A stretch of DNA of 33,835 nucleotides from Phocaeicola massiliensis B84634 = Timone 84634 = DSM 17679 = JCM 13223. Lineage in GTDB: Bacteria > Bacteroidota > Bacteroidia > Bacteroidales > Bacteroidaceae. The stretch lies in the NCBI RefSeq assembly GCF_000382445.1, contig NZ_KB905472.1:1518766-1552600 (forward strand), written 5' to 3'. The translations under genes and the position numbers were made by a program. The notes beneath the pieces are model-generated. The model saw nothing but the letters and a program-made list of their open reading frames with translations. It was not told the origin of the DNA and did no database searches. Below are positions 1 through 7,502 of this stretch, piece by piece (position 1 is the first letter of the stretch; each line of letters starts with the position of its first letter).

Positions 1-162
1 ACACCTCATGTAGGTGTGTGGATTGAAACTGGCCATATCCAACAACCTGCCGATTTTTACGGAGTCACACCTCATGTAGGTGTGTGGATTGAAACAATTT
101 AAGGAATTGGTTGCCGACCTCATTGATATGGTCACACCTCATGTAGGTGTGTGGATTGAAAC
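1..162 (+). CRISPR. CRISPR array, trailer end, type I-C-like repeat
   Basis: Two complete identical 32-nt repeats (64-95 and 131-162) and one truncated by the window edge (1-29, lacking the first three bases) flank spacers of 34 nt (30-63) and 35 nt (96-130). The repeat begins GTCACACCT and ends GGTGTGTGGATTGAAAC; CACACCT and AGGTGTG form a 7-bp hairpin stem around a 5-nt loop. A GTC start with a GGATTGAAAC end is the usual type I-C repeat form. That orientation puts the leader to the left, outside the window, so these should be the oldest spacers. No cas gene is visible, so the subtype is inferred from the repeat alone. Confidence 0.95.
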
Positions 163-196
163 TAATGTGCAAGCTACGCCAGTAGGACCATTGAAC

Positions 197-577
197 TTAC
201 GCTACAGACGCTACTTTCAATCTTCCTCTTTTAAAAAAGAAACAAACTCGGGTGAGTTTCGTTCCTTCGGCAGCAAGGTCATCGTATGTATAGGAAAAGG
301 GTTCACCGGTGGCTTTATCATACCAGCGACGACGCCGGACATAAAGATAGACAGGTTTGCCACGCAGAGGAAAGTCCTGAATTACTTTTTCATCTATAAA
401 ACCACTGGAAATGACAGTACCGCTCTTGTAATCAAAACGTTCCATATAATTCTTCTCATCAAGCCAAACTTCGATTTTTGAAGAATCGTCATGCCAACCG
501 GATATGTCGAAATATTCCATTAAAACTTCAGAGAAGATTATCCGAAGTAACTTATGCAGACTACGATTGGGATTCAT
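197..577 (-). pseudogene. ISAon1-type transposase N-terminal protein (orfA), frameshifted remnant
   Basis: The 126-residue reading frame resembles the small N-terminal ORF of ISAon1-type two-ORF transposases of Bacteroidetes: an N-terminal LLRIIFSEVLMEYFDI segment, then VIQDFPLRGKPVYLYVRRRRW and EGTKLT. After EGTKLT the frame turns into basic nonsense (RVCFFFKRGR), while the next frame reads EFVSFLKEED and stops at 217-219, which is how I recall the family ending. This suggests a frameshift at the ACCCGAG stretch near 250. The DDE-domain orfB expected downstream is absent; the CRISPR trailer lies there instead. A TATTTTTG box on the minus strand (603-610) could be its -7 element. Family assignment is from memory of conserved motifs; the frameshift is directly visible. 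Confidence 0.6.
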
Positions 578-646
578 TGGATTGGTTTGTTTAATTTAAA
601 TGCAAAAATAATGTTGTTTGGATAATCTACACGGATCACCCACAGG

Positions 647-686
647 ATTTTCGGATTAATCCCTAATCAGGGAGCTGTCCGAAAAT
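647..686. repeat. Nested inverted repeat (cruciform-like)
   Basis: Outer arms ATTTTCGGA (647-655) and TCCGAAAAT (678-686) are perfectly complementary over 9 bp. A second stem, CCCT/AGGG (661-664 and 669-672), sits inside with a 4-nt loop. GG and TCC flank the outer arms and extend pairing with one bulge. There is no T-tract, so it is not a typical terminator. It could be an insertion-sequence end, a binding site, or an RNA hairpin. Confidence 0.6.
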
Positions 687-993
687 TCCGTTCTTCCTTT
701 CATTAGCTGCTGAAACATCATGTTGGTGGGGATTCCGATAATGAATGGACATCCCGTGTTGTCTTTTCAGCCTCCTTTCATCTGTAAGACTTTTTTTGAT
801 AGCGCAAATGCTGAAGGCTGATTTGGAGAAACTTGGCAAACGCCGCTGAAACGAGGATGAGGGGATGTTCTGTCATTCTTAACCGATTGATTATCTGGAC
901 GCTTTAATTAAAATGTAAGGATGAACGGAAAAAAGATGGTCGGAAAAGAAGGGATGACCGGCTTAGTGAGGGGATGATTCTATCTACCCCTAC

Positions 994-1095
994 ATGAAAA
1001 AGATACCGAGCTTTTTTAAAAAGGTGCTGAAGTTTTTTGAAAACACAACGACCTTTTTTAAAAACATCAAGGTCTTTTTGCAGCACTCAGCGTGA
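994..1095 (+). CDS. Possible 33-residue heptad micropeptide
   Basis: An ATG ORF of 33 codons is built from four 21-bp units: after MKKIPS the heptads are FFKKVLK, FFENTTT, FFKNIKV and FLQHSA, and the TGA is the last codon of the fourth unit. The peptide would be short, basic and amphipathic with paired aromatic residues every seven residues. No clear promoter or ribosome binding site precedes it, and the reverse strand also gives a heptad-like frame. The periodicity may therefore reflect DNA structure rather than a protein. Coding status is unproven. Confidence 0.25.
   Translation: MKKIPSFFKKVLKFFENTTTFFKNIKVFLQHSA
1012..1095. repeat. Four tandem 21-bp units with phased A/T tracts
   Basis: Units start at 1012, 1033, 1054 and 1075. 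Each begins with TTTTT(T) and the first three continue with G/A-rich AAAA-type tracts. A 21-bp period equals two helical turns, so the A/T tracts lie on one face of the helix, an arrangement known to give intrinsic DNA curvature. The array sits about 200 bp upstream of the vapE promoter. Confidence 0.7.
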
Positions 1096-1139
1096 GCTGT
1101 ATATTTTTAAATGTGTACGTAGGCACGCATTGGTCAATA

Positions 1140-1225
1140 CATACGGTGGCATAAGCCCACACGTATATACGCATCGGGCTACACGTACGTATGCATGAGC
1201 CTATACGTATATATGTCATTGTGTC
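1140..1225. repeat. 22-bp iteron-like repeats upstream of vapE
   Basis: Three consecutive 22-bp units (1160-1181, 1182-1203, 1204-1225) share the pattern (C/T)ACGTA-TA-G-CAT followed in the first two by a GGCTA or GCCTA end. A degenerate 20-bp unit precedes them (1140-1159), and related sequence extends back to about 1113. The core is alternating purine-pyrimidine and partly palindromic (TACGTA, ATGCAT). Because 22 is not a multiple of three, the repeats are not codon-driven. They end about 50 bp before the vapE -33 element. Confidence 0.6.
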
Positions 1226-1272
1226 AGGCTCCGTCATATTCTGAGCCGGGATTGGATTAGTTTGTCTTCCCT

Positions 1273-1304
1273 CTTGACAAAGGCTTTTTTATGTTGTATA
1301 TTTG
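1273..1304 (+). promoter_or_regulatory. vapE promoter
   Basis: CTTG (1273-1276) and TATATTTG (1297-1304) are separated by 20 bp, matching the Bacteroidetes -33/-7 pattern. Transcription would begin near 1311. That rules out the upstream in-frame ATG at 1291, which lies before the -7 box, and favours the ATG at 1333. Confidence 0.7.
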
Positions 1305-1332
1305 TAGTTCGTCAAATCTAAAAAAAGTGCTC

Positions 1333-3051
1333 ATGAATGTATTCGCCACTCTCAAAACAGTCTTCTTCGGAAGCAAATTCCTGTCCGGCCCTGTTCCCTC
1401 CGACGGAACGCCACGCCGTGACCTCGTATCCGCCCTCAACGGACTGATGCCGCTTTGTCGGACCATGCCCGGTGTACATCTGGCTGTAGATATCCGCGAA
1501 GGCCGGGTGGCTCTGGTGCTGGACTGGACTCCGCGCACCGACGGAAATGCGCTGGCGGGTAGTTACCACTACATCGTTTCCGATGAAGATGGAGTGAAAG
1601 AAGTGAGCAAGTCACAGGTTCTTCTTGCTGAAAACGGCGAGGGAAATTTGTTGGAAAGCAGAGACGGTTTTTCCGGATGTCTGGTTGCCTTAACGGAAGA
1701 AACAGAGGAGGAGTCTGTACAATTGGAAAATGTTCGGGAGGTTATGAATCCCATACACTCGAAAGACATTAAAAAGGAAGCCCAACCGATATCTTTGGAA
1801 GACTCCCGAAAGGAAGTCGGACTGAAATCCTCGAAAGATACTGAAAAGGAAGCCGCGCCAATATCTCCGGAAGAAACTGTTGGGAAGGCGAAATCACGTA
1901 CCTTGATGCAGGAAGTGACCACTTTTCTCACCTCCCGCTACCGCTTCCGATTCAACGTGCTGACTGAGGAGACCGAGGTGGCGGGCGTGGAAAACGGTAT
2001 TTCCGATGATCACTTGCGCTACGCCAAGGTGGACGAACGCTGGATGAACTCGCTCAGTCTGGAGGCCATCGAAGCGGGCATAGACTGCTGGGACAGAGAC
2101 ATCCAACGCTTTGTGCGCTCGCGCCGCATCAGCGAATACCATCCCTTTACCGCCTACTTTGAGCGGCTTCCCGAATGGGACGGCACTGACCGGGTGTCGG
2201 CACTCGCCCGCAGGGTGTCCGATGATCCGGTATGGGTAAACGGTTTCCACCGCTGGATGCTGGGACTCTCCGCCCAATGGATGCAGTTCCGGCCGGATAC
2301 CAACCGCGCCAACAGCGTGGCACCCCTACTGGTGAGCAGTCGTCAGGGACTGGGGAAAAGCACGTTCTGCCGCCTGTTGATGCCCGATGCGCTGAAAGCC
2401 TACTATACAGAGAGTTACGACCTCTGCTCCCCGGCATCCGCCGAAGCCAGGTTAGCCGCCTACGGCCTGATCAACCTGGATGAATTCGACAAGTTGGGTG
2501 TATCCAAAATGCCCCTTCTAAAGAACTTGATGCAGGCTTCCGCACTGAATATCCGCAAGGCCTACAAACGCAGTGCCTCGGCACTTCCCCGCATCGCCTC
2601 GTTTATCGGCACCAGCAACCGGGAAGATTTGTTGGTGGACCGTACCGGCTCGCGCCGTTTCCTCTGTGTCAGTCTGGAGCACGCCATAGACTGCACCACC
2701 TCCGTAGAGCATGAGCAACTGTACGCCCAACTCAAGGCGGAGCTTCTGTCCGGCGAACGAAGCTGGTTTAACAAGGAAGAGGAACAAACCATACAGCGTC
2801 ATAACGCCCTGTTCTACAAGCATGTACCCGAAGAGGAGGTGTTCCGCCTCTGCTTCCGCTTTGCCACGGAAGAGGACCACCCTCAGGAGGTGCTGACCCT
2901 TTCCGCCACCCAGTTGTTCGAGCGGATGAAGTCCGCCCATCTCTCGGCCATGAGGGGTATGACGGCATACAGCCTGAGCCGCATTCTACCCCAGTTGGGC
3001 GAGCGGGTGCATACCGCCAAGGGAAATGTGTATCGGGTGGTGGAATGCTAG
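1333..3051 (+). CDS. VapE/VirE-family P-loop protein (DUF3874-type C-terminus)
   Basis: A 572-residue protein of the virulence-associated E family, helicase-like ATPases of phages, satellites and genomic islands, usually linked to replication initiation. The VirE domain covers about 190-470: Walker A RQGLGKS (338-343 region), Walker B LINLDEFD (379-386), a sensor-like FIGTSNRED, and TGSRRF. The C-terminus (about 495-570) looks like the DUF3874 domain common on Bacteroides VirE proteins. The first 110 residues match a short Bacteroides-type N-terminal region, joined by an acidic/lysine linker with an imperfect 24-residue repeat. The start at ATG 1333 is chosen because the promoter -7 box ends at 1304. 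Base composition is clearly more GC-rich than all core neighbours, suggesting transfer. There is no integrase, primase partner or phage structural gene beside it. Confidence 0.85.
   Translation: MNVFATLKTVFFGSKFLSGPVPSDGTPRRDLVSALNGLMPLCRTMPGVHLAVDIREGRVALVLDWTPRTDGNALAGSYHYIVSDEDGVKEVSKSQVLLAENGEGNLLESRDGFSGCLVALTEETEEESVQLENVREVMNPIHSKDIKKEAQPISLEDSRKEVGLKSSKDTEKEAAPISPEETVGKAKSRTLMQEVTTFLTSRYRFRFNVLTEETEVAGVENGISDDHLRYAKVDERWMNSLSLEAIEAGIDCWDRDIQRFVRSRRISEYHPFTAYFERLPEWDGTDRVSALARRVSDDPVWVNGFHRWMLGLSAQWMQFRPDTNRANSVAPLLVSSRQGLGKSTFCRLLMPDALKAYYTESYDLCSPASAEARLAAYGLINLDEFDKLGVSKMPLLKNLMQASALNIRKAYKRSASALPRIASFIGTSNREDLLVDRTGSRRFLCVSLEHAIDCTTSVEHEQLYAQLKAELLSGERSWFNKEEEQTIQRHNALFYKHVPEEEVFRLCFRFATEEDHPQEVLTLSATQLFERMKSAHLSAMRGMTAYSLSRILPQLGERVHTAKGNVYRVVEC
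1759..1900 (+). repeat. Imperfect 72-bp repeat in the vapE linker
   Basis: The coding sequence for SKDIKKEAQPISLED (from 1759) recurs 72 bp later as SKDTEKEAAPISPEE (from 1831), in frame. The repeat lies in the low-complexity linker between the N-terminal region and the VirE ATPase domain. Copy number may vary between strains. Confidence 0.65.
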
Positions 3052-3155
3052 GCATACGCCTTTCTTCTTATTCAGATGGCCCCATTTCCACATATCTTTT
3101 CAAAGCGAATTAAACTTTTATCTCATAGACTGTTATATAATAAACAAATAAATAT

Positions 3156-3163
3156 TATCTTTG
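3156..3163 (+). promoter_or_regulatory. map promoter -7 element
   Basis: TATCTTTG matches TAnnTTTG and lies 41 bp upstream of the map ATG. No convincing TTTG -33 box is seen at the expected distance. Confidence 0.5.
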
Positions 3164-3204
3164 TCAGTCAATAACAAGCGTTTACCAGATTATAAACAAA
3201 ATAA

Positions 3205-4059
3205 ATGAAAAGGAATAAAATAAACTGGAGAGTTCCTAAAGGAATGGAAATCACAGATTTAGATAGAAAGGTTCTTTATTATCAGGATAGAGGACATTTG
3301 GTTCCCACAAGAGAACTGATCAAAACGCCTGAGCAAATAGAAGGCATACGCCGAAGCGGAATCATTAATACCGGAGTTCTAGATTTAGTAGAAAAAGAAA
3401 TTCATGCCGGTATGAGCACTCTCGAAATTGATAAGTTGGTGTATGATTACACCATATCGCACGGTGGTATTCCCGCTACATTAGGTTATGAAGGTTTTCC
3501 CAAAAGCTGTTGCACCTCTATTAATGAAGTGGTATGTCATGGCATTCCTAATGAATTTGATATTTTGGAAGAAGGAGATATTATAAATGTGGACTGCACC
3601 ACTATTTTGGATGGTTATTATGCCGATGCCTCACGTATGTTTATTATTGGAAAGACTACTCCTAAAAAAGAAAAATTAGTGCAAGTGGCCAGAGAGTGCT
3701 TGGAAATCGGCATGGAAGCAGCCAAACCTTTTGGATTTATAGGCGATATAGGTCATGCGATAGAGAAACATGCCAAAAAAAATGGCTTTTCTGTTGTGCG
3801 TGACCTCTGCGGACATGGTGTAGGAGTGGAATTCCACGAAGAGCCTGACGTAGAGCACTTTGGGAAAAAGGGGACAGGCATGTTATTAGTACCGGGCATG
3901 GTCTTTACTATCGAACCTATGATTAATGCCGGGACTTGGGAAGTATTTATAGATGAAGAAGATGGATGGACAGTAGTTACGGAAGACGAACTTCCTTCTG
4001 CACAATGGGAACATACATTTCTTATGACGGAAAACGGACTTGAAATCCTTACACATTAA
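3205..4059 (+). CDS. map: Methionine aminopeptidase, type I
   Basis: Removes the N-terminal methionine from nascent proteins in the cytoplasm. The 284-residue protein carries the full dinuclear metal site: Asp130 (IINVD), Asp141 (YYADAS), His204 (GHGVG), Glu237 (FTIEP) and Glu269 (WEHT), with the substrate-side His112 in VVCHGIP. It has about 40 extra N-terminal residues compared with the minimal E. coli-type enzyme, a form found in other bacteria. It is followed 24 bp later by tsaD on the same strand, so the two are probably co-transcribed. It marks the start of core genome after the GC-rich vapE region. Identity is secure. Confidence 0.97.
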   Translation: MKRNKINWRVPKGMEITDLDRKVLYYQDRGHLVPTRELIKTPEQIEGIRRSGIINTGVLDLVEKEIHAGMSTLEIDKLVYDYTISHGGIPATLGYEGFPKSCCTSINEVVCHGIPNEFDILEEGDIINVDCTTILDGYYADASRMFIIGKTTPKKEKLVQVARECLEIGMEAAKPFGFIGDIGHAIEKHAKKNGFSVVRDLCGHGVGVEFHEEPDVEHFGKKGTGMLLVPGMVFTIEPMINAGTWEVFIDEEDGWTVVTEDELPSAQWEHTFLMTENGLEILTH

Positions 4060-4083
4060 TATATATATAATAAGGTATAGATT

Positions 4084-5103
4084 ATGGATACAATTATATT
4101 AGGTATAGAATCTTCTTGCGACGACACTTCTGCTGCTGTAATCAGAAATGGCGTCTTGTTGTCGAATGTAGTGTCCAGCCAAGCTGTTCATGAAGCATAT
4201 GGAGGTGTCGTGCCGGAATTGGCATCAAGAGCACATCAGCAAAATATTGTACCTGTAGTACATGAAGCCTTGAAAAGGGCAGGAGTTACTAAAGAAGAAT
4301 TGAGTGCAGTAGCTTTTACGCGCGGGCCCGGATTAATGGGATCTTTATTGGTAGGTGTCTCTTTTGCCAAAGGGTTTGCTCGCTCTTTAAATATTCCCAT
4401 GATTGACGTTAATCATCTGCAAGCTCATGTGTTAGCTCATTTCATTAAAGAAACAGAAGAAGATACAAATCAACCTAAGTTTCCATTTTTATGTCTTCTG
4501 GTATCGGGTGGCAATTCACAAATTATTTTGGTAAAAGCCTATAATGACATGGAAGTTTTGGGTCAAACCATTGACGATGCTGCCGGAGAAGCCATTGACA
4601 AATGTTCTAAGGTAATGGGATTAGGCTATCCCGGGGGGCCCATCATTGATAAACTGGCCCGCCAAGGAAATCCGAAGGCATTTACATTCAGTAAGCCTCA
4701 TATTCCTGATTACAATTACAGTTTCAGTGGACTGAAGACCTCTTTTCTCTACTCTTTACGTGACTGGCTGAAAGAAGATCCTAACTTTATTGAGCATCAT
4801 AAAAATGATTTGGCTGCTTCACTGGAAGCAACTATTGTAGATATTCTGATGGATAAACTGAGAAAAGTAGCCAAAGCGCTCAAGGTAAACGAAATAGCTG
4901 TAGCCGGAGGAGTATCAGCCAACAACGGTTTGCGCAATTCATTCCATGAACATGCCGCCAAATATGGATGGAACATATATATTCCGAAATTCAGTTACAC
5001 AACCGACAATGCAGCAATGATTGCCATTACCGGTTATTATAAGTATTTGGACAAAGATTTTTGCACCATTGACAAACCCGCATATTCACGGGTAACAATT
5101 TAG
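4084..5103 (+). CDS. tsaD: tRNA N6-threonylcarbamoyladenosine synthase subunit TsaD
   Basis: TsaD (Kae1/YgjD/Gcp family) transfers the threonylcarbamoyl group to A37 of tRNAs that read ANN codons, working with TsaB, TsaC and TsaE. The 339-residue length is normal. Visible signatures are the start [16 protein letters not shown], the metal-binding HLQAH (His111, His115), the nucleotide-binding glycine regions SGGNS and [10 protein letters not shown], and Asp308 in YTTDNAAMI as third metal ligand. It lies between map and pncC on one strand with short gaps. No anomalies. Confidence 0.97.
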   Translation: MDTIILGIESSCDDTSAAVIRNGVLLSNVVSSQAVHEAYGGVVPELASRAHQQNIVPVVHEALKRAGVTKEELSAVAFTRGPGLMGSLLVGVSFAKGFARSLNIPMIDVNHLQAHVLAHFIKETEEDTNQPKFPFLCLLVSGGNSQIILVKAYNDMEVLGQTIDDAAGEAIDKCSKVMGLGYPGGPIIDKLARQGNPKAFTFSKPHIPDYNYSFSGLKTSFLYSLRDWLKEDPNFIEHHKNDLAASLEATIVDILMDKLRKVAKALKVNEIAVAGGVSANNGLRNSFHEHAAKYGWNIYIPKFSYTTDNAAMIAITGYYKYLDKDFCTIDKPAYSRVTI

Positions 5104-5126
5104 TATTTATTTTAAAAGAAATCGAA

Positions 5127-5627
5127 ATGTCAGTAGAAGGTAAATTTTTAAGCAAAGAGATCAGCGAGTTGTTTTGGAAAGAGAACCTGACACTTGCTAC
5201 CGCCGAGAGCTGCACGGCAGGAAATGTGGCAGCCGCAATTACAGCCGTAGCCGGAACATCACACTTCTTCAAAGGTGGAATTATTGCCTATTCCAACGAA
5301 GTAAAAGAGAATTTATTAGGTGTGAGCCATGAAACATTGGAGACTTACGGAGCAGTAAGCGAAGAAACCGTTATCGAAATGGTAAAAGGCGCGATGAAAT
5401 CGATGAATTCCGACTGCGCAATTGCCACTTCAGGTATTGCCGGCCCAACAGGAGGCACTCCCGACAAGCCGGTTGGCACCATTTGGATTGCTGCCGGATG
5501 TAAAGACAAAGTGATTACACTTAAAATAGAAGGAGACGAAGGAAGAAATAAAAATATAGCCAATGCTACTCAAAATGCACTGCGATTACTTCGAAATTTG
5601 TTCCAAAACGAAGAAAATGAGCAATAA
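5127..5627 (+). CDS. pncC: CinA C-terminal-type nicotinamide-nucleotide amidohydrolase
   Basis: A 166-residue stand-alone CinA C-terminal domain, the NMN deamidase form that returns nicotinamide mononucleotide to NAD synthesis. Family motifs are intact: ATAESCTAG with the nucleophilic serine, [20 protein letters not shown], and [11 protein letters not shown] followed by KPVGTIW. The N-terminal MoCF-like domain of full-length CinA is absent, normal for this short form. It starts 23 bp after tsaD, so it is likely the third gene of a map-tsaD-pncC unit. In vivo substrate is inferred from the family. Confidence 0.9.
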   Translation: MSVEGKFLSKEISELFWKENLTLATAESCTAGNVAAAITAVAGTSHFFKGGIIAYSNEVKENLLGVSHETLETYGAVSEETVIEMVKGAMKSMNSDCAIATSGIAGPTGGTPDKPVGTIWIAAGCKDKVITLKIEGDEGRNKNIANATQNALRLLRNLFQNEENEQ

Positions 5628-5651
5628 AAGCAGAATTATTTGCTAAAATCC

Positions 5652-5682
5652 TTGTTTTATACAAATAAAAGTGCTTATTTTG
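5652..5682 (+). promoter_or_regulatory. Candidate promoter of the rpmB cluster
   Basis: TTG (5652-5654) and TATTTTG (5676-5682) lie at the usual 20-21 bp distance and about 50 bp upstream of rpmB. The -7 box is one base short of TAnnTTTG, so this is tentative. Confidence 0.4.
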
Positions 5683-5731
5683 CACTCCGTTTGAAATAAG
5701 TATTGAAAAAAACTATAAAAATAAGATAGCA

Positions 5732-5992
5732 ATGTCGAAGATTTGTCAAATTACCGGAAAGAAAGCCATGATTGGCAACAATGTTTCACACTCTAAGAGA
5801 AGAACCAAAAGAACTTTTGATGTGAACTTGTTTACTAAGAAATTCTACTATGTAGAACAAGATTGCTGGATTAGCCTGAATATTTGTGCTAACGGCTTAC
5901 GTGTGATTAATAAAAAAGGCCTGGATGCGGCGCTGAATGAAGCGGTAACCAAAGGCTATTGTGATTGGAAAAGCATCAAAATTATTGGTTAA
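5732..5992 (+). CDS. rpmB: 50S ribosomal protein L28
   Basis: An 86-residue L28, a small basic protein of the large ribosomal subunit. The start [27 protein letters not shown] is diagnostic in composition and order (shown here by its ICQITGKK and SHSKRRTKR parts), with [10 protein letters not shown] in the centre. Cysteines are scattered rather than in CxxC pairs, so it does not look like a zinc-ribbon version. It heads the rpmB-rpmG-DUF4295 cluster, 20 bp before rpmG. Confidence 0.97.
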   Translation: MSKICQITGKKAMIGNNVSHSKRRTKRTFDVNLFTKKFYYVEQDCWISLNICANGLRVINKKGLDAALNEAVTKGYCDWKSIKIIG

Positions 5993-6012
5993 TTAAAAAG
6001 GAGAGATAGACT

Positions 6013-6201
6013 ATGGCAAAGAAGGCTAAAGGTAATAGAGTACAGGTAATCCTTGAATGCACAGAAATGAAGGATAGTGGTATGCCGGGAACTTCTCGTT
6101 ACATTACAACAAAGAATAGAAAAAATACCACTGAAAGATTGGAACTTAAGAAGTACAATCCTATTTTGAAAAGAGTAACAGTACACAAAGAAATTAAATA
6201 A
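6013..6201 (+). CDS. rpmG: 50S ribosomal protein L33
   Basis: A 62-residue L33. The family shape is seen in [33 protein letters not shown] (in its [10 protein letters not shown] and LELKKYNP parts) and the basic C-terminus. There is only one cysteine and no CxxC pair, so it is the zinc-independent form. It lies directly after rpmB and 9 bp before the DUF4295 gene. Confidence 0.97.
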   Translation: MAKKAKGNRVQVILECTEMKDSGMPGTSRYITTKNRKNTTERLELKKYNPILKRVTVHKEIK

Positions 6202-6210
6202 TTATAACCC

Positions 6211-6366
6211 ATGGCAAAGAAAACAGTCGCAACCCTTCAGACAGGTAAAGAAGGACGTTCTTACACTAAGGTTATCAAGATGGTAAAATCTCCGAAAACC
6301 GGAGCATACATCTTCGATGAACAAATGGTACCTAACGAAAAAGTTCAAGACTTTTTCAAAAAATAA
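6211..6366 (+). CDS. DUF4295 small basic protein
   Basis: A 51-residue basic protein starting MAKKTVATLQTGKEGRSYTK and ending KVQDFFKK. It matches the DUF4295 family, which in Bacteroidetes is nearly always found right after rpmB and rpmG. Its function is not established; position and composition suggest ribosome association, which is inference. It starts 9 bp after the rpmG stop and ends 20 bp before a strong terminator, so it closes this transcription unit. Confidence 0.85.
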   Translation: MAKKTVATLQTGKEGRSYTKVIKMVKSPKTGAYIFDEQMVPNEKVQDFFKK

Positions 6367-6385
6367 TTCAGTCATCCCGACTGGC

Positions 6386-6424
6386 AAAAAGTTCCTTTCA
6401 CACAACATGAAAGGAACTTTTTTT
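6386..6424 (+). terminator. Rho-independent terminator after the L28-L33-DUF4295 unit
   Basis: A perfect 15-bp stem, AAAAAGTTCCTTTCA (6386-6400) and TGAAAGGAACTTTTT (6408-6422), with a 7-nt loop and a T-tract. Confidence 0.9.
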
Positions 6425-6478
6425 ATGCATAAACGTTATCATTATCATACATTATAACCAATCATTCTGACACTTTTT

Positions 6479-6510
6479 TTTGTCTGTGTAAGAGATTAGT
6501 TATATCTTTG
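6479..6510 (+). promoter_or_regulatory. ftsY-rimO promoter
   Basis: TTTG (6479-6482) and TATCTTTG (6503-6510) are separated by 20 bp, a full match to the Bacteroidetes -33/-7 pattern, 30 bp before the ftsY ATG. Confidence 0.8.
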
Positions 6511-6539
6511 TAGCATAAACAGATAAATCAAACTCCAAT

Positions 6540-7502
6540 ATGGGATTTTTTAATTTTTTCTCGAAAGAAAAGAAGGAAACTTTAGACAAAGGATTGTCCA
6601 AAACCAAAGAAAGTGTATTTAGTAAGATAGCCCGCGCCGTGGCCGGTAAATCAAAAGTAGACGATGAAGTATTGGATAATCTGGAAGAAGTACTCATTAC
6701 TTCCGATGTAGGTGTGGAAACTACTCTGAATATCATCAAGCGTATAGAAGACAGAGTGGCAAAGGATAAATATGTCAATACGCAAGAATTGAACAACATC
6801 CTTCGTGAAGAAATCGCAGCCCTGTTGACTGAAAATAACACAGTTGATTCAGAAGAATTTACGGTTCCGGCAGGTAAAAAACCTTATGTCATAATGGTAG
6901 TAGGTGTAAATGGAGTCGGTAAAACGACTACTATTGGAAAATTGGCCTACCAATTTAAGAAAGCAAACAAATCTGTTTATCTTGGAGCTGCTGATACATT
7001 CCGCGCTGCTGCCGTAGAGCAGTTAGATATTTGGGGTACACGTGTTGGAGTGCCCGTCATCAAACAGAAAATGGGGTCAGACCCTGCTTCTGTTGCTTTT
7101 GATACACTGAGTTCGGCTGTTGCCAATAATGCAGATGTTGTCATCATTGATACTGCCGGTCGTCTACATAATAAAGTTAATTTAATGAATGAGTTAACTA
7201 AAATCAAGAATGTAATGAAAAAGGTGATTCCTGATGCTCCCCATGAGGTATTGCTGGTATTGGATGGTTCTACAGGACAAAATGCTTTTGAACAAGCCAA
7301 ACAGTTTACCCTTGCAACCGAAGTTACCTCTATGGCTATCACTAAACTTGACGGAACGGCAAAAGGTGGCGTAGTCATCGGCATTTCAGATCAATTTAAG
7401 ATTCCTGTAAAATACATCGGATTGGGAGAGGGTATCGAAGATATGCAAGTATTCCGCAAAAAAGAATTTGTAGACTCACTATTTGGAGAGACAGAAAAAT
7501 AA
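6540..7502 (+). CDS. ftsY: Signal recognition particle receptor FtsY
   Basis: FtsY is the GTPase receptor that docks SRP-ribosome complexes at the inner membrane for co-translational insertion. The 320-residue protein has the N domain (about 20-100) and G domain: G1 GVNGVGKT (122-129), ADTFRAAA (151-158), DTAGR (204-208), TKLDGTAKGG (268-277) and the C-terminal LGEGIEDMQVF. It lacks the long acidic A domain of the E. coli protein and instead begins with MGFFNFFSKEKKE, a short amphipathic membrane-binding start. Its stop is immediately followed by the rimO ATG (no gap), indicating translational coupling. Confidence 0.97.
   Translation: MGFFNFFSKEKKETLDKGLSKTKESVFSKIARAVAGKSKVDDEVLDNLEEVLITSDVGVETTLNIIKRIEDRVAKDKYVNTQELNNILREEIAALLTENNTVDSEEFTVPAGKKPYVIMVVGVNGVGKTTTIGKLAYQFKKANKSVYLGAADTFRAAAVEQLDIWGTRVGVPVIKQKMGSDPASVAFDTLSSAVANNADVVIIDTAGRLHNKVNLMNELTKIKNVMKKVIPDAPHEVLLVLDGSTGQNAFEQAKQFTLATEVTSMAITKLDGTAKGGVVIGISDQFKIPVKYIGLGEGIEDMQVFRKKEFVDSLFGETEK

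Larger units (their letters stand above)
578..1272. other. Structured intergenic region upstream of vapE
   Basis: About 700 bp without a conventional gene, lying between the insertion-sequence remnant and the vapE promoter. It holds a nested inverted repeat (645-688), two very short ORFs (921-977 and 994-1095), four 21-bp units with A/T tracts (1012-1095), and 22-bp iteron-like units (1140-1225). The stretch 690-900 shows nothing I can support. The layout resembles a replication or regulatory region more than decayed coding sequence, but that is inference. Confidence 0.6.

Noticed and set aside
197..228. Degenerate fourth CRISPR repeat after a 34-nt interval
   Set aside because: The 34-nt spacing after 162 fits, but only an inverted TTTCAATC 8-mer is shared; likely chance.
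80..481. 133-codon plus-strand ORF
   Set aside because: It reads across CRISPR repeats and antisense to the transposase remnant, with no protein-like features.
921..977. 18-codon ORF MNGKKMVGKEG...
   Set aside because: Too short and without promoter or ribosome binding site; noted only as part of the structured leader.
904..1086. 60-codon minus-strand ORF with VFKK heptads
   Set aside because: It is the antisense of the 21-bp repeat units; the periodicity appears in any frame because 21 is a multiple of three. No start signals seen.
1291..1332. Earlier in-frame ATG for vapE
   Set aside because: It lies before the -7 box (1297-1304), so it should not be in the transcript.
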